This document shows positions 47,812 through 57,853 of a stretch of DNA of 64,000 nucleotides, piece by piece. Every line of letters starts with the position of its first letter. Position 1 is the first letter of the stretch. Source of the stretch: Owenia fusiformis (lineage: Eukaryota > Annelida > Polychaeta > Sabellida > Oweniidae); contig CAIIXF020000009.1 of NCBI GenBank assembly GCA_903813345.2, positions 14,212,347 to 14,276,346 on the forward strand, given 5' to 3'. The translations under genes and the position numbers were made by a program. A model generated the notes under the pieces. The model worked only from the letters and a program-made list of their open reading frames with translations. It was not told the origin of the DNA and did not search any database.

Positions 47812-48838
47812 GTGTCATATCTTGAAAGTAACAAGTGTCATATCGTGAAGATCATTCAACATATTTGGCAGTACATACCACATTTGGAAATGTCATAAAA
47901 CACGGTAGTGTCATGGAAGTAGTTGAAACAATATCTTGAAAGTTGAAAATGGGAAGCACCATAGCGTGGAAATGTAAGATGGTTTGTTTTCCAGAAATGC
48001 TTTTGGGAGACACATCTCTGTAACACAATAAATTATACGAAACGACTCGTGATTCATTCTTGATTTGGTTTCTGAATAAATATAACATTGAAAACATATT
48101 TTATTAGAACATGAATATCATCGATTTATTTTACTTTTAACATATCCATACAGTTAGATAGGCAATGATTATGTTATCACACAAACACTATCACACTAGT
48201 GTTTATTCCAGTCAGTACACGGTACCAGTATCAAATTTAACAAAAGAAATAAATTATTTGATGTATTCTTAGAGCGATGACAACTTGGCATTTATCTGAT
48301 CCAAACAATGGTAACTGTACAAAATTGAGCAGAAATAATTACCATTTTTATACAGCTCAATTGGGCGTAAAGAAATAACTTATAATCACACATAATAATT
48401 ACAGAAAGTGGTTTCCAGGACAACCAATTTGAAGCAAAAAGTCATAAAGTTTATAAAAATGATAATAACATTTAAATATTACTGTGTAATTATATGACAT
48501 TAGTTTTGATTCAATAAACAGATTGCAAAGAAAACCACTATATTTATTTCTTTATCTGTATCATATTTTACATTAGTTAATGAAATAAATTAACCAGTAT
48601 TTTATACGTTTCGGCTTATTAATTAAAACTGCTTTACCATTGCACGTTATTATTTTGGTATCTGGTCTAAATATCATATGTAGTTATACATTGATCTATA
48701 CAGAAAAACATAATTAAAGTCAAACAGAGGTTTAAATATAAATAATTAAGCTAGCTGTGTTGCTATTCTTCCAAGTGAAAGGCATTGTTTGTGGACTGGG
48801 AAGATTTCGCGCCGGTCAGTTGCCCAATGTTTCAAATT

Positions 48839-49507
48839 TCAGACATTCATAGGTTCCTCTTTGTCCAATAGTTCTTGTAATGCATTGATGTAAGTCTGGG
48901 CCATTTGTAAGGTTTCATACTTTGACATCTTTTTATCTGCTCCAAAACCAGGCACGACGTCTCTGAGATTGTCAAACGCAACATTTAGACTATTCATGCG
49001 TTTACGTTCACGTGCGTTTGCAGCCACGCGACGTTTACGTAACACTTCTTTTCCAGGAGCCTTGTGAATTATATTACGTTTACGTCCAGTTTTTGACGTA
49101 GGTTGTGTTTTTCGTAAATCGTCTTTGGGGTTCTTCTCATTTCGTTTCTTCACAGATTGTTGGCATTTTTGACGTTTGGTGACAGTTTTTGAAGTTTTGG
49201 CGCACTCTTGTGATGAAATGTTTGTTACACAATCAGTTGTTTGGATTCTCTCATTTAATTTGTCGTATCCTATCGTGTATGATGCTTCTCTTTGGTAATT
49301 TTGGTTTGCATATCCGTTAGTGTCTGTCCATACGTCTCCATTCACGTTTTCAATTTGATTAAATTGGAACTGCCATTGCCGTACGTTGTTTGACGTTGTT
49401 ACGTTTGCGTCGTTAGAGCAACTGTTCCAGTTTTCATAAGTGCCGTTTATGCCATGGTTGTAATAAAGCATTCCCGGTGCATGTTGCAATATCTCCTCTC
49501 CAAGCAT
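48839..49507 (-). CDS. Atonal-family bHLH transcription factor (ATOH1-like)
   Basis: A single open exon of 222 codons encodes a nuclear proneural-type factor that should bind E-box DNA as a dimer with an E-protein. The bHLH domain is at about residues 158-216: basic region ANARERKRM, helix 1 [15 protein letters not shown], loop GFGADKKM, then [20 protein letters not shown]. The [14 protein letters not shown] helix 2 is the hallmark of the atonal family. The INAL.ELL ending points to the ATOH1 side rather than ATOH7. As in atonal, the domain lies at the C-terminus and only eight residues follow. The first 155 residues are low-complexity, rich in Asn, Lys and Thr. Intronless structure is usual for the family. 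ATOH1 orthology is likely but not proven. Confidence 0.93.
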   Translation of the reverse strand: MLGEEILQHAPGMLYYNHGINGTYENWNSCSNDANVTTSNNVRQWQFQFNQIENVNGDVWTDTNGYANQNYQREASYTIGYDKLNERIQTTDCVTNISSQECAKTSKTVTKRQKCQQSVKKRNEKNPKDDLRKTQPTSKTGRKRNIIHKAPGKEVLRKRRVAANARERKRMNSLNVAFDNLRDVVPGFGADKKMSKYETLQMAQTYINALQELLDKEEPMNV

Positions 49508-49713
49508 CTTGGCGCTAACGTCTACTTGTACGCAACGTGTGTCAAATGAATCTACGTTAAGAGTAATTCGTTGAATCGTTACTAATCTTGTTTTTAAGTT
49601 TTTTGCAATTATGCTGTATATACATCAACTTTTATTTACATGTCCATTTTTATTTGCAGATTGTCAAGTACTGGTCGTTTACTTTGAAATAATCGAAAAC
49701 TATTAGCCAGTAC

Positions 49714-49721
49714 ATTATATA
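49714..49721 (-). promoter_or_regulatory. TATA-like box of the bHLH gene
   Basis: On the minus strand CCTATATAATG lies 207 bp upstream of the bHLH ATG, implying a start of transcription near 49685 and a 5' UTR of about 175 nt. An ATTGG (CCAAT box, + strand CCAAT at 49831-49835) lies about 110 bp further upstream. Both positions are typical of a core promoter. Function is inferred. Confidence 0.5.
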
Positions 49722-52712
49722 GGGAATGTTTTGGAGCCCCCTGGCCCTGGAATAGTTGTATTGTAGTAGTTTGTCTGTATTGATCACAAATTGTCCAATC
49801 ATCAACGACTTGAAGGTAAGGGGCGTGTGACCAATAAAAATGCAGTCCTATCACCCCTTCAATCACACACTTAGAATTCTCATCACACGTCGACCATGGC
49901 AATTCTATTAAAATACAATAGGATGCTGCGGTTGAATCTAATATAAGGGACGTCAACTTTAGAGGTGTCACTAGAGCTCGTGCCCAGTAAACCAATAATT
50001 CGACAACGCCACACGAATGGAGTCAGACTTCAGAACACTGAACAGTTTTTCAGTGAACAAAAACGAGATTTATGTTGTTGTGTACAGCGTGTCTGTCACA
50101 TGTTATTACGGATTCTCGTGTTTTCTATTACCGTGATTAACATTCCACTTAATAATCATATAGAATTGAAAAATGAAATATTATCACATTGATGTTTGAT
50201 AAAAACTTGAATGGGGGAGGGAATGGGCACACGAATGGGACACGCGCCTGGTTGATTGTGATTACAAATGATTGCGCTTGTAAATGCGCAATCGCATCAC
50301 TTATTATCCATAACAACAAAATATAAACGCACCTTAATCAGTGATTCTATCAATGTTTATTCAAATAAGAACACAAACAGATTAAACCCCTTGAAATTAA
50401 AAAAATATTTTTATTTAAAATCTCAAGATGTAATGCGATATTTTCTAAATGCCGTATTGTGTTAATGATGGGGATAATAAGAAAGATGGGGAGGCGAATG
50501 TAACGATTATTTCATTCGCGCGCAGCCTGATTTTAGTTCAAACTCACGGAAGACTTCGTGAATAATTTGTCTATGAGCTGTACCAATAACATTTAACACT
50601 CTCTATACAAGTATAAAAATATAAGTTGAGAAGTGGATGTCACGATACAATCTAGTCCAACGCGATGCATGTGACAGTTCAAATGACGTAAATTGCGCAT
50701 CTTCCATCAACACTGTCGTTAATTCGTAACAATTAAGATCTTCTCAGACGTAAATGAATAATTGAAGATATATTCTCAAATTGCCAACAATGTCCAGCAT
50801 GTAAGTCTTATAAATACTTAGCCCATCGTATGTGAATAGAACTGATTATGCTAACTAGCAATATTGATTCGTTTTGAAAAACCTTTGAAATCATTCTTTT
50901 TCATGGCAAAAAATACAATAAACATTTCTATTTGATTAAATGAATGTTCTACATTCGTTTGCATGTTACAGGTCCCATTACATGTGTTTTAATTACATAT
51001 TTACCCTACAATGCATTAATTATTACATTAGAAGGTGATTATAGGTAAATTATTTATTGTATAATGCTATAGATGACTTCCATGAAATATGTTTTTTGAA
51101 TATGCTGAATAACTAATTCCACCATCAAAGTAAAAGGACAATTGTTTGCTGTGTTTGATTCTGTAAACTTTCTTAACAATTTACAAACAGGAACACCTTT
51201 GTGTAATTAACGTTAATTTATTCATGAGGGCCACTGGGTAATATATATTAATCACGTCTTCATGGCGACATAATTATGCGTGAGAAAATAAAATACAGTT
51301 TCTTTTTATCACCCATATTGTCCAAGTTTTTACTCTTGTTACCCATTTGACCAATGAACCCTGCCCCAATATTGAGATGAAACATGTTTTTGTTATAGCT
51401 TCACGACCACTGTGACTACCGTCTAGTACTATAAAAGTGGACTTCAAAAATGTTCATATCCACTACAAATGTAGAGGGTTTATTTGTTAGCTGAGGCAAA
51501 CAGGGTTGCGTGAATCATGTTTATCTCCTTACAAACTGTAATATGTCCCCCGACACTTACATGTATCATGCTGAATTTGTTGATCATATTTATAAAAAAG
51601 CGATCTTAATCAATTATCTTATTAAGTGATTAATTTCCAAGTTGAAAATCAAAACAAATGTTGATTATTTCAAAAAGCTGTCTACATGTTTACATAATGC
51701 GCCCATTAAAAAGAGATGATGAGAAATGTTAATTCTAACAAATTGTTTCCATTTAAACAATAAAAGAGAGTCCTATGATTAATATAAACATACCGTTTAT
51801 AAAACATGATGAAGGTAACTTTGTTCTGATGCTTTACATTGTCAGTAGCATCACAGCCTACGTACCGCTATGACATCTATATTCAGAAGAGTATCGAAAA
51901 TGCCAGTATGCCATTTAAAGATTATGCTTTTGTACAATGGAATCAACAGATATCAACAAAATTATGTAAGTAAATGAGAACGAACAAAATAAATCAAATT
52001 CATTAATAAGACTGATTGTCAGTCACATTTTGAGGCATGGATTACTTGAATCATAAATATGAGAATTATATGATATCTCAGGTCAAGGTCACATCGATAG
52101 GCCAATGTCATCTGAAAGTTAATGATCAATGCATATATATTTCAGATCTTTACAATTTTAATGTCCAAAGGTGTATATGTATGTGTGTCATTAGGTTATG
52201 TGTGAAGGTCAAGGCCATTCAAGGGATCAACATGAATATTTGGACTGGTTGATGTCAACTACAAGGTCAATCTATCTTGTTTTTCATATCTTGTGATTTT
52301 GTTCTCAGCTGAAGTTATATGCAGGTTCTTGATAGGCCGTGTGCCAGTGTTTATATATGAGAATTACCTATTGAGGCTCTCAAGGGGCCCCTCTCAACCA
52401 CATGTTTGACCATATTGAGGTCACATTTAAAGGTAAATGCTATTTCTATCAAAGTTGAAACCATTAGTTGATATGAGAGTATAAAAATATTTGAAGACAT
52501 TATTTTTATGATCTTTCAAATGCTACACTCAATTACTCACAAGAAACATGAAATCATATAATATTAACATTTATTGCACTCATTGAATACACAGATACTT
52601 TTGTACAAGTAATAGGATAATAAAGTAAAATAACTACTACTATAAGACAACTAAACCTTATAGAGGAACAAAGAACTATGTGCTCTGGCAAAAGAGGTGG
52701 AGAACCTATGGT
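49722..52712. other. Region between the bHLH gene and BOLA1
   Basis: Upstream flank of the bHLH gene and downstream flank of the BOLA1-like gene. No exon is recognised. The first kilobase (to about 50800) is richer in CpG and sequence-complex and may contain bHLH enhancers. The remainder is AT-rich. No tRNA-like B box was noticed. Confidence 0.45.
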
Positions 52713-55700
52713 TCAAGTGCAAGCTAATATTATGGAGACAGTTTTTCTATTTTTAGATGTAGATCCAACCTGCTTGGAAAAATCCCAAGGACTCTCTTGT
52801 AGCCACAGGACATTCATTACATACAGCTAACTGACTCTCATCTGTTCAAATAGTTTTGTACAAATAAATATCTTTCACACCCACCAATCTGAGTAATTCT
52901 TTATTCTTAATCTCAGATGACTTGAGCTAAATCTGTTCATAATCCAACTACCAGTACTAATCTAGCACCCTAAGATTGGGGATTAAGAAACTGTTAGTTG
53001 TGTTGTAGTTCAAAGTCCTGCCCCACCTTGGCATGGTGGGGATTTAGAAACTGTCTGTGAAGTTGACCATTGAGCTGGTGTTTTGGCCTGAAAAATTTCA
53101 TTATAAGGTAAATATTTCTCAATTTAAACTACATGAAATACAGCACATTATCCTATGCCAAGTAGAGTTTTAGGGAGATAAGTTGGTAAGATATATCCCG
53201 TATCCTGATTTGAGGTTTCCATATCCCAAACCTCCATATCTCCCGCTCCAGGGAATATCTTCCCGCTTCGAAAAAAAAATTTTGTTAAAAATTTGAAAAA
53301 AATTGAAAAAAAGAAAAAATATGAAAAAATTAAAAAAAATAAAAATTTGAAAAAATAGAAAAATTGAAAAAAATGTAAAAATTAGAAAAATGTGAAAAAA
53401 ATTGAAAAAAAATTGAAAGAAAATTAGTAAACTCTACTTGGTATAGGATAAAGCAGTTATGTACGGTCGGTTTGGATATTGGGTTCATCCCTCGTGAGAT
53501 ATGCACATCTACCTTCGGTCCCTACGGTCCCTCGGGTAGATATGCATATCTCCCTCTGGATAAACCCCATATCCAAAACCTCCCAGTACATAACCCTTAT
53601 TTCTTTTTATATAAATGACAACTGATATCTGATGTGCAAAGTGTGGTAAACACTTCTGTCTATGAAAACTAATTTTAAAAATGTTTCTGAGACACCTATT
53701 TTGTTTGAAGATACCTTGTTCCATATATGTCAGAGGCGGTCATGAATTACTTCAATAAACATATTGTATTTGGACTGACAATGCCAATGCACAATAATAA
53801 CTTACAAATATTGATAGTGCATGTATTGAAGATTGAAGCTCTTCCTTCAAGACATCATTCACCAGTCTGTGTCTCTGAAATGTCCAACACATAATGATCA
53901 TGGATCAAAAATGAATAATATATAATATAAAATGTTCAAATGCTTAATTCTGAAAATTCTTTAGCTGAATCATGTGAGCATACAAGTATATTGCTAAACC
54001 ACCAAGTCATTAAGTAGCAATGACTGTTTGATAATTGGAACACATCTCAAAACCTCAAAAACAGTGTGCTTAACTATCAACTTGAATCACCATGTACATG
54101 ATGGAATTCTTGTCCATGATATAACTCATTATTATGCACAGTGTAGTACATTACTGTACAGTAAAGTATACTATCATACAGTACAGTACAGTTTACTTGA
54201 CAGCTCAGTACAATACTACAGTACAATATACAAGAGCAATGCAATACAATATACAATTATTGACCTCTCCAGAGGTTTACTGTCAAAATTATATCCCGAG
54301 ACTGTAAACCGAGACCGTAGGTCGAGGTTTACAGTCGAGGGATATAATTTTGACAGTAAACCGAATGGAGAGGTCTATAATTGTTTTGTTAGTCCGAAGA
54401 ATATCTTAGATTTTTCTGACCCTTGAAGTTGACTTGAAGTTGGATCCAGACCCTCGAGACGTTCATGTTGTATTTCAGTATATGGGCAGTAAGTTCACTC
54501 AATGGAGTCAAATTACTCTCCTGGGCGAAGTCCACTAAAAGCTTTGTACAAAGTTTTAGATTTTTCTTCGTATTTTGACTGTCTTTACTCTCTAAGAGAC
54601 TAATAATATCCTCATCTTCAACATTTTTGAAACGGCTAGTGCTAGCGGCGGCCATTTTATCGTCTGATTATGACGTCATTTTAGTGGAATGCTGGGAATA
54701 TTATTCACCGGCAATGCATTGCGCGGTGTACAGTTAAAATTATTCACCGCTCGTTGACCAATCAAAATCGAGTATTTCAACTGAGGTACTAACAATATAA
54801 ATTAGTGTCTGAGTCTCACCTTTATTAATGGCACTTTGTCAAACTTGTTAGACACCACAATGACCTTGAAATGACTCTCTGAACCTTTAGGCACACTGTG
54901 CATGAAACTCTCATTGATCACATCAAGGTGAACTGGCTAAAATCACAAAAATACATATATGTGAAATATGGTGAAAACAAAGTACACTGTATTTGTTCTT
55001 TATATTACATATTTATATCACATGGCAAGGCACAATGAAGTAAAGATTTACTTAGATAAATAATTAACTTTATAAATAATTGACTTTACTCAATAATATA
55101 TGTCACTGGTCAGTATCAAGTGAAAGTTACGCTCGTCACCTTCGCATTTAAGATGGTGGATGGGAAGTGTCAATTTCCATATTTTTAGTTTTCATCGAAT
55201 TAAACTACTTTATGGTTGATTATTGCTTTGATATTTAACTAAACCAGGCTTATATTACAAAGAAACTCTGGAGTATGACCAGTTGTTCATATATTGTGCA
55301 TAGGTGCCACAATTCAATCATATCTTCCAATTATTCAATGTTGAAGGGCAACAACCACGTGTGCACATTAATGAAATTACAGAGGTCAGAAGGTCAAGGA
55401 AAACTACAATATATGGAAACACCATAAAGTAACATGTTAAGGTCACCTGAGGGGTGAGAGAGGATGGTATATCTACTAGTAATTTTACATTGATTATTTC
55501 CTTATTGTTCAGAAAGAAAATATTTGAGTTGCTATTATCCCACCATTGTTTATAGAAGTCAAACCAGGTTTAATTTGATGAAAACTAAAGATATCAAAAT
55601 CCACACTTTCTGTCCGCTATCTTAAATGCAAAAGTGACAGCAGTAACCTTCGCTTGATACTGACCAGTGTGTTTAATGAAGTATAAGACTTTGCCTGAAG

Positions 55701-57583
55701 TAATATAGGACTTTACCTGAAGTATAGGACTTTATCTGAAGTAAAGGACTTTACCTGAAGTATAGGACTTTACCTTAAGTAAAGGACTTTACTTGAAGTA
55801 TAGGACTTTACCTGAAGTATAGGACTAGACCTTAAGTATAGGAGTTTACCTTAAGTATAGGACTAGACCTTAAGTATAGGACTTTGCCTGAAGTATAGGA
55901 CTTTACCTGAAGTACAGGACTAGACCTTAATTATAGGACTTTATCTGAAGTATAGGACTTTACTTGAAGTAAAGGACTTTACCCGAAGCATAAAACTTTA
56001 CCGAAAGTAAAGGACTACACTTGAAGTATAGGACTTTACCTATTGATATCGCACTTTACCTGAAAATTCTCTATTAATTTCTTCCTTATTGATGTTTCTA
56101 CTGGATGTTCCTATATAAATAGATGAATAGGATATTATCATTATAAAATTATGAACACATACTACATGACATGTATTGCATAAATTAAAGTACGGTTGAT
56201 TACAACTATACTTAATTTTTATTTCCCAAAAAATATATCTAATACATCTTTCTTTATAGAAAGGGTCCTCAAATACAAAGTTAAGAAGAGACCCATAGAC
56301 ATTATAACATTTATTTATCATTTACAAGCTTAGATTGTGTTCTGCGCCATGGGCCCATTGTCTTTTCTTGTGCTATACAATTAATACTATAATGTGAAAA
56401 TAATATGGCTCTATGTTGGGTGAAAGCTTGCTAAAGAGCTTATTAGAGATAATTCTGAGGACTTGATAAACTGGAATTACTGCATTAAAGAGATTTTATT
56501 ATTTTACAACTGCATACTTTATAACATACCATTTCCGTTGTGTTAAGTTTTCTGTTTCCAGTATATGGAGCATATGTACGTCGCTTAGGTCTCCCAACTC
56601 TTGTAGCTGCCCTTCTTGCAGCAGAGCGCAGAACTGAAATATTAAATGACAAACTGAAATATTGAAAAATCTACTCAAACATGTATAAAGAAACCTTTGA
56701 CCTAAACTCCTGCTACACAGTTTATATTTAAGTCTAAGCCCAAGTAAAGTGGTAGACTGATAAAATCAATGTTCTCATCACATTTTTTAAAATACAATCC
56801 AAAATTCAATACATGCTATAAATGTAGAAATGTGTTTTTTGTTTGTGGCCTTATTATCATGATGTAAGCCAATAATTAGGTTTTTGAGTACACCTTTAAA
56901 GAGGGCTAGAAAAATGGTCCAAATAGATATAAGGAAAAGCTAAGATATGAGAGTTGCCTTTTTGAATTGTACATCATGTATATGCCTGTCAAGTGTCAAT
57001 GGATCAAAATTTAAGTACTACACAGACTCTTGTTTCGTAGGGTTTATGGAGCAAGGAACAAATCAAAATTTTCGAATGGATTTTCTTATTCTTATCTTGG
57101 GAAGTTTTCTTGAGATTGTAGATGTTTCCAATACATCCTTCCAACATCTTGAAAAGTGATGAGTTATTTCCAAAAATACGAAAATTAATCTCTTCATTCT
57201 GCCAATGTGAATAAACCCATACAATTGGTGATTCAACTGCATAAAGGAATCCTAAAATACTCAGGAATATATCGAGGTAGGTATTTTATGTGTGCAATGC
57301 GTAGTACTTTCTCCACATTGTAGAAATACTGCCTGAACAATCATTGGAGCGCAGGACTATAAAAGTCCTGGAATTGGATAATTTTGCATAGGCCTAGGGA
57401 AAGTAGTAGTACTATTCCCTAGGCCTTTGTGTGCTTGATTGATGATGTAAGCTTAAATTAGCTAACCCTTGAGTTTACAGACACTGAGACAGAGTCACTG
57501 TCAATCAGACTTCTCAGGAAATACAAACTAGTTCTAGAGAGGTCTATAACATCGAATCTGGTGGGTAGCCTACCTGTATTCAT
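52713..57583 (-). CDS. BOLA1: BOLA1-like protein (BolA family), six coding exons
   Basis: BolA-family protein. BOLA1 is a mitochondrial protein that works with monothiol glutaredoxin GLRX5 in iron-sulphur and redox balance. Coding exons, 5' to 3': 57583-57574, 56633-56530, 56110-56060, 54936-54820, 53874-53806 and, tentatively, 52793-52713. Phases match at every join: the first exon ATG AAT ACA G joins TT to give Val. The predicted 143-residue protein starts [20 protein letters not shown], Arg-rich without acidic residues, as expected for a mitochondrial presequence. The BolA domain spans about residues 40-118: [41 protein letters not shown] and [13 protein letters not shown]...IHALSI. The last exon ([11 protein letters not shown] to TGA) is the weakest part. 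Introns hold several mobile elements. Confidence 0.88.
53148..53453. mobile_element. Inverted-repeat element with A-rich core in BOLA1 intron or flank
   Basis: TTATCCTATGCCAAGTAGAG and TTT on the left are matched by AAACTCTACTTGGTATAGGA and TAA on the right, a 23-bp inverted repeat with one mismatch. The interior carries a TATCTCCCGCTCC block and about 150 bp of degenerate GAAAAAATT repeats. It abuts the foldback at 53457, and together they may form one composite insertion. Confidence 0.65.
53457..53593. repeat. Foldback palindrome with central CGGTCCCTACGGTCC
   Basis: The left arm, TTATGTACGGTCGG onward to TGCACATCTACC, is the imperfect reverse complement of the right arm from GGGTAGATATGCATATCTCC to CAGTACATAA. 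Arms are about 57 bp. The loop TTCGGTCCCTACGGTCCCTC is itself repetitive. It is non-coding. The opposite-strand loop reads GACCGTAGGGACC, close to the loop of the palindrome at 54252. Confidence 0.8.
54252..54386. repeat. Foldback palindrome with central GACCGTAGGTC
   Basis: Arms of about 60 bp: ACAATTATTGACCTCTCC, GTTTACTGTCAAAATTATAT and CCCGAGACTGTAAACC on the left, with near-perfect complements on the right. The centre is GACCGTAGGTC. It immediately adjoins the KIAA1958-like fragment at 54389-54655 and lies in the BOLA1 intron between exons at 54820 and 53874. Confidence 0.9.
54389..54655 (-). pseudogene. KIAA1958/DUF3504-like N-terminal fragment, truncated at a palindrome
   Basis: An 88-codon open frame starts MAAASTSRF. 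The segment [17 protein letters not shown], about residues 14-30, resembles the N-terminal domain of invertebrate KIAA1958-like (DUF3504, Crypton tyrosine-recombinase-derived) proteins, where a similar LL..KDS.NT motif precedes a helical region. Similarity fades near residue 55, and the frame runs on to the edge of the foldback at 54386. It looks like the 5' end of such a gene, captured or broken by a mobile element. Family assignment is from memory and moderate. It lies in an intron of BOLA1 on the same strand. Confidence 0.45.
54656..54790 (-). promoter_or_regulatory. Promoter-like segment upstream of the KIAA1958-like fragment
   Basis: A perfect CRE, TGACGTCA, lies at 54671-54678 just upstream of the fragment's ATG. 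A CCAAT box (GACCAATCAAAAT) lies near 54755, with two ATTATTCACCG segments between them. It is GC-richer than the surrounding intron. It probably came with the captured gene 5' end. Confidence 0.4.
55672..56048. repeat. 19-bp tandem repeat containing splice-donor-like sequence
   Basis: About 20 copies of GAAGTATAGGACTTTACCT. On the minus strand, the sense strand of BOLA1, each unit reads ...ACTTCAGGTAAAGTCC..., which contains CAG|GTAAAG. Several units keep CAG|GT intact and others carry AAG|GT, GC or AT changes. The array ends 11 bp from the real donor of the exon at 56060-56110, whose sequence TTCAGGTAAAGT is identical over 12 nt. Confidence 0.92.
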
Positions 57584-57853
57584 TGGGAAACTTGAGACAA
57601 CGATACAATTTGTTGATCACTATCTTTGAATGTGGTTTAAGATGTATCAAAACGGGAAAATAAGCAAAACTTTCGATTTTTATAATAATATTATCAAACG
57701 GAAGTACCGATGCGAAAACATATAAGAGAACTTATATGATTGGTTAGATTTTTCCATCAATTCTGATTGAACCAATCAGGCAGTCTTTAACATCCAGCTT
57801 CGTCTGGACGACATTTTAGTAAAATTCTGAAATTCTGTAGATTTGTAATCAAA
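57584..57853. promoter_or_regulatory. Shared promoter region of BOLA1 (-) and DCTN4 (+)
   Basis: Only 270 bp separate the two start codons. The region has CCAAT boxes on both strands: ATTGG at 57739-57743 and CCAAT at 57772-57776, the latter in the near-palindrome CTGATTGAACCAATCAG. No clear TATA box is seen near either gene. A bidirectional housekeeping promoter is the simplest reading. Confidence 0.6.

Larger units (their letters stand above)
45063..48838. other. Intergenic region 3' of the bHLH gene
   Basis: Mostly AT-rich sequence without recognisable exons. It contains a pair of CACGTG boxes at 46070 and 46091, a partial 280-bp duplication at 47210-47640 and a MITE relative at 47703. 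TTTATT at about 48543 could be the complement of a polyadenylation signal for the bHLH gene, but this is weak. Confidence 0.5.

Noticed and set aside
53509-53724. 71-codon minus-strand frame with RDRRDRR ending
   Set aside because: It reads through the foldback palindrome at 53457-53593. No protein family.
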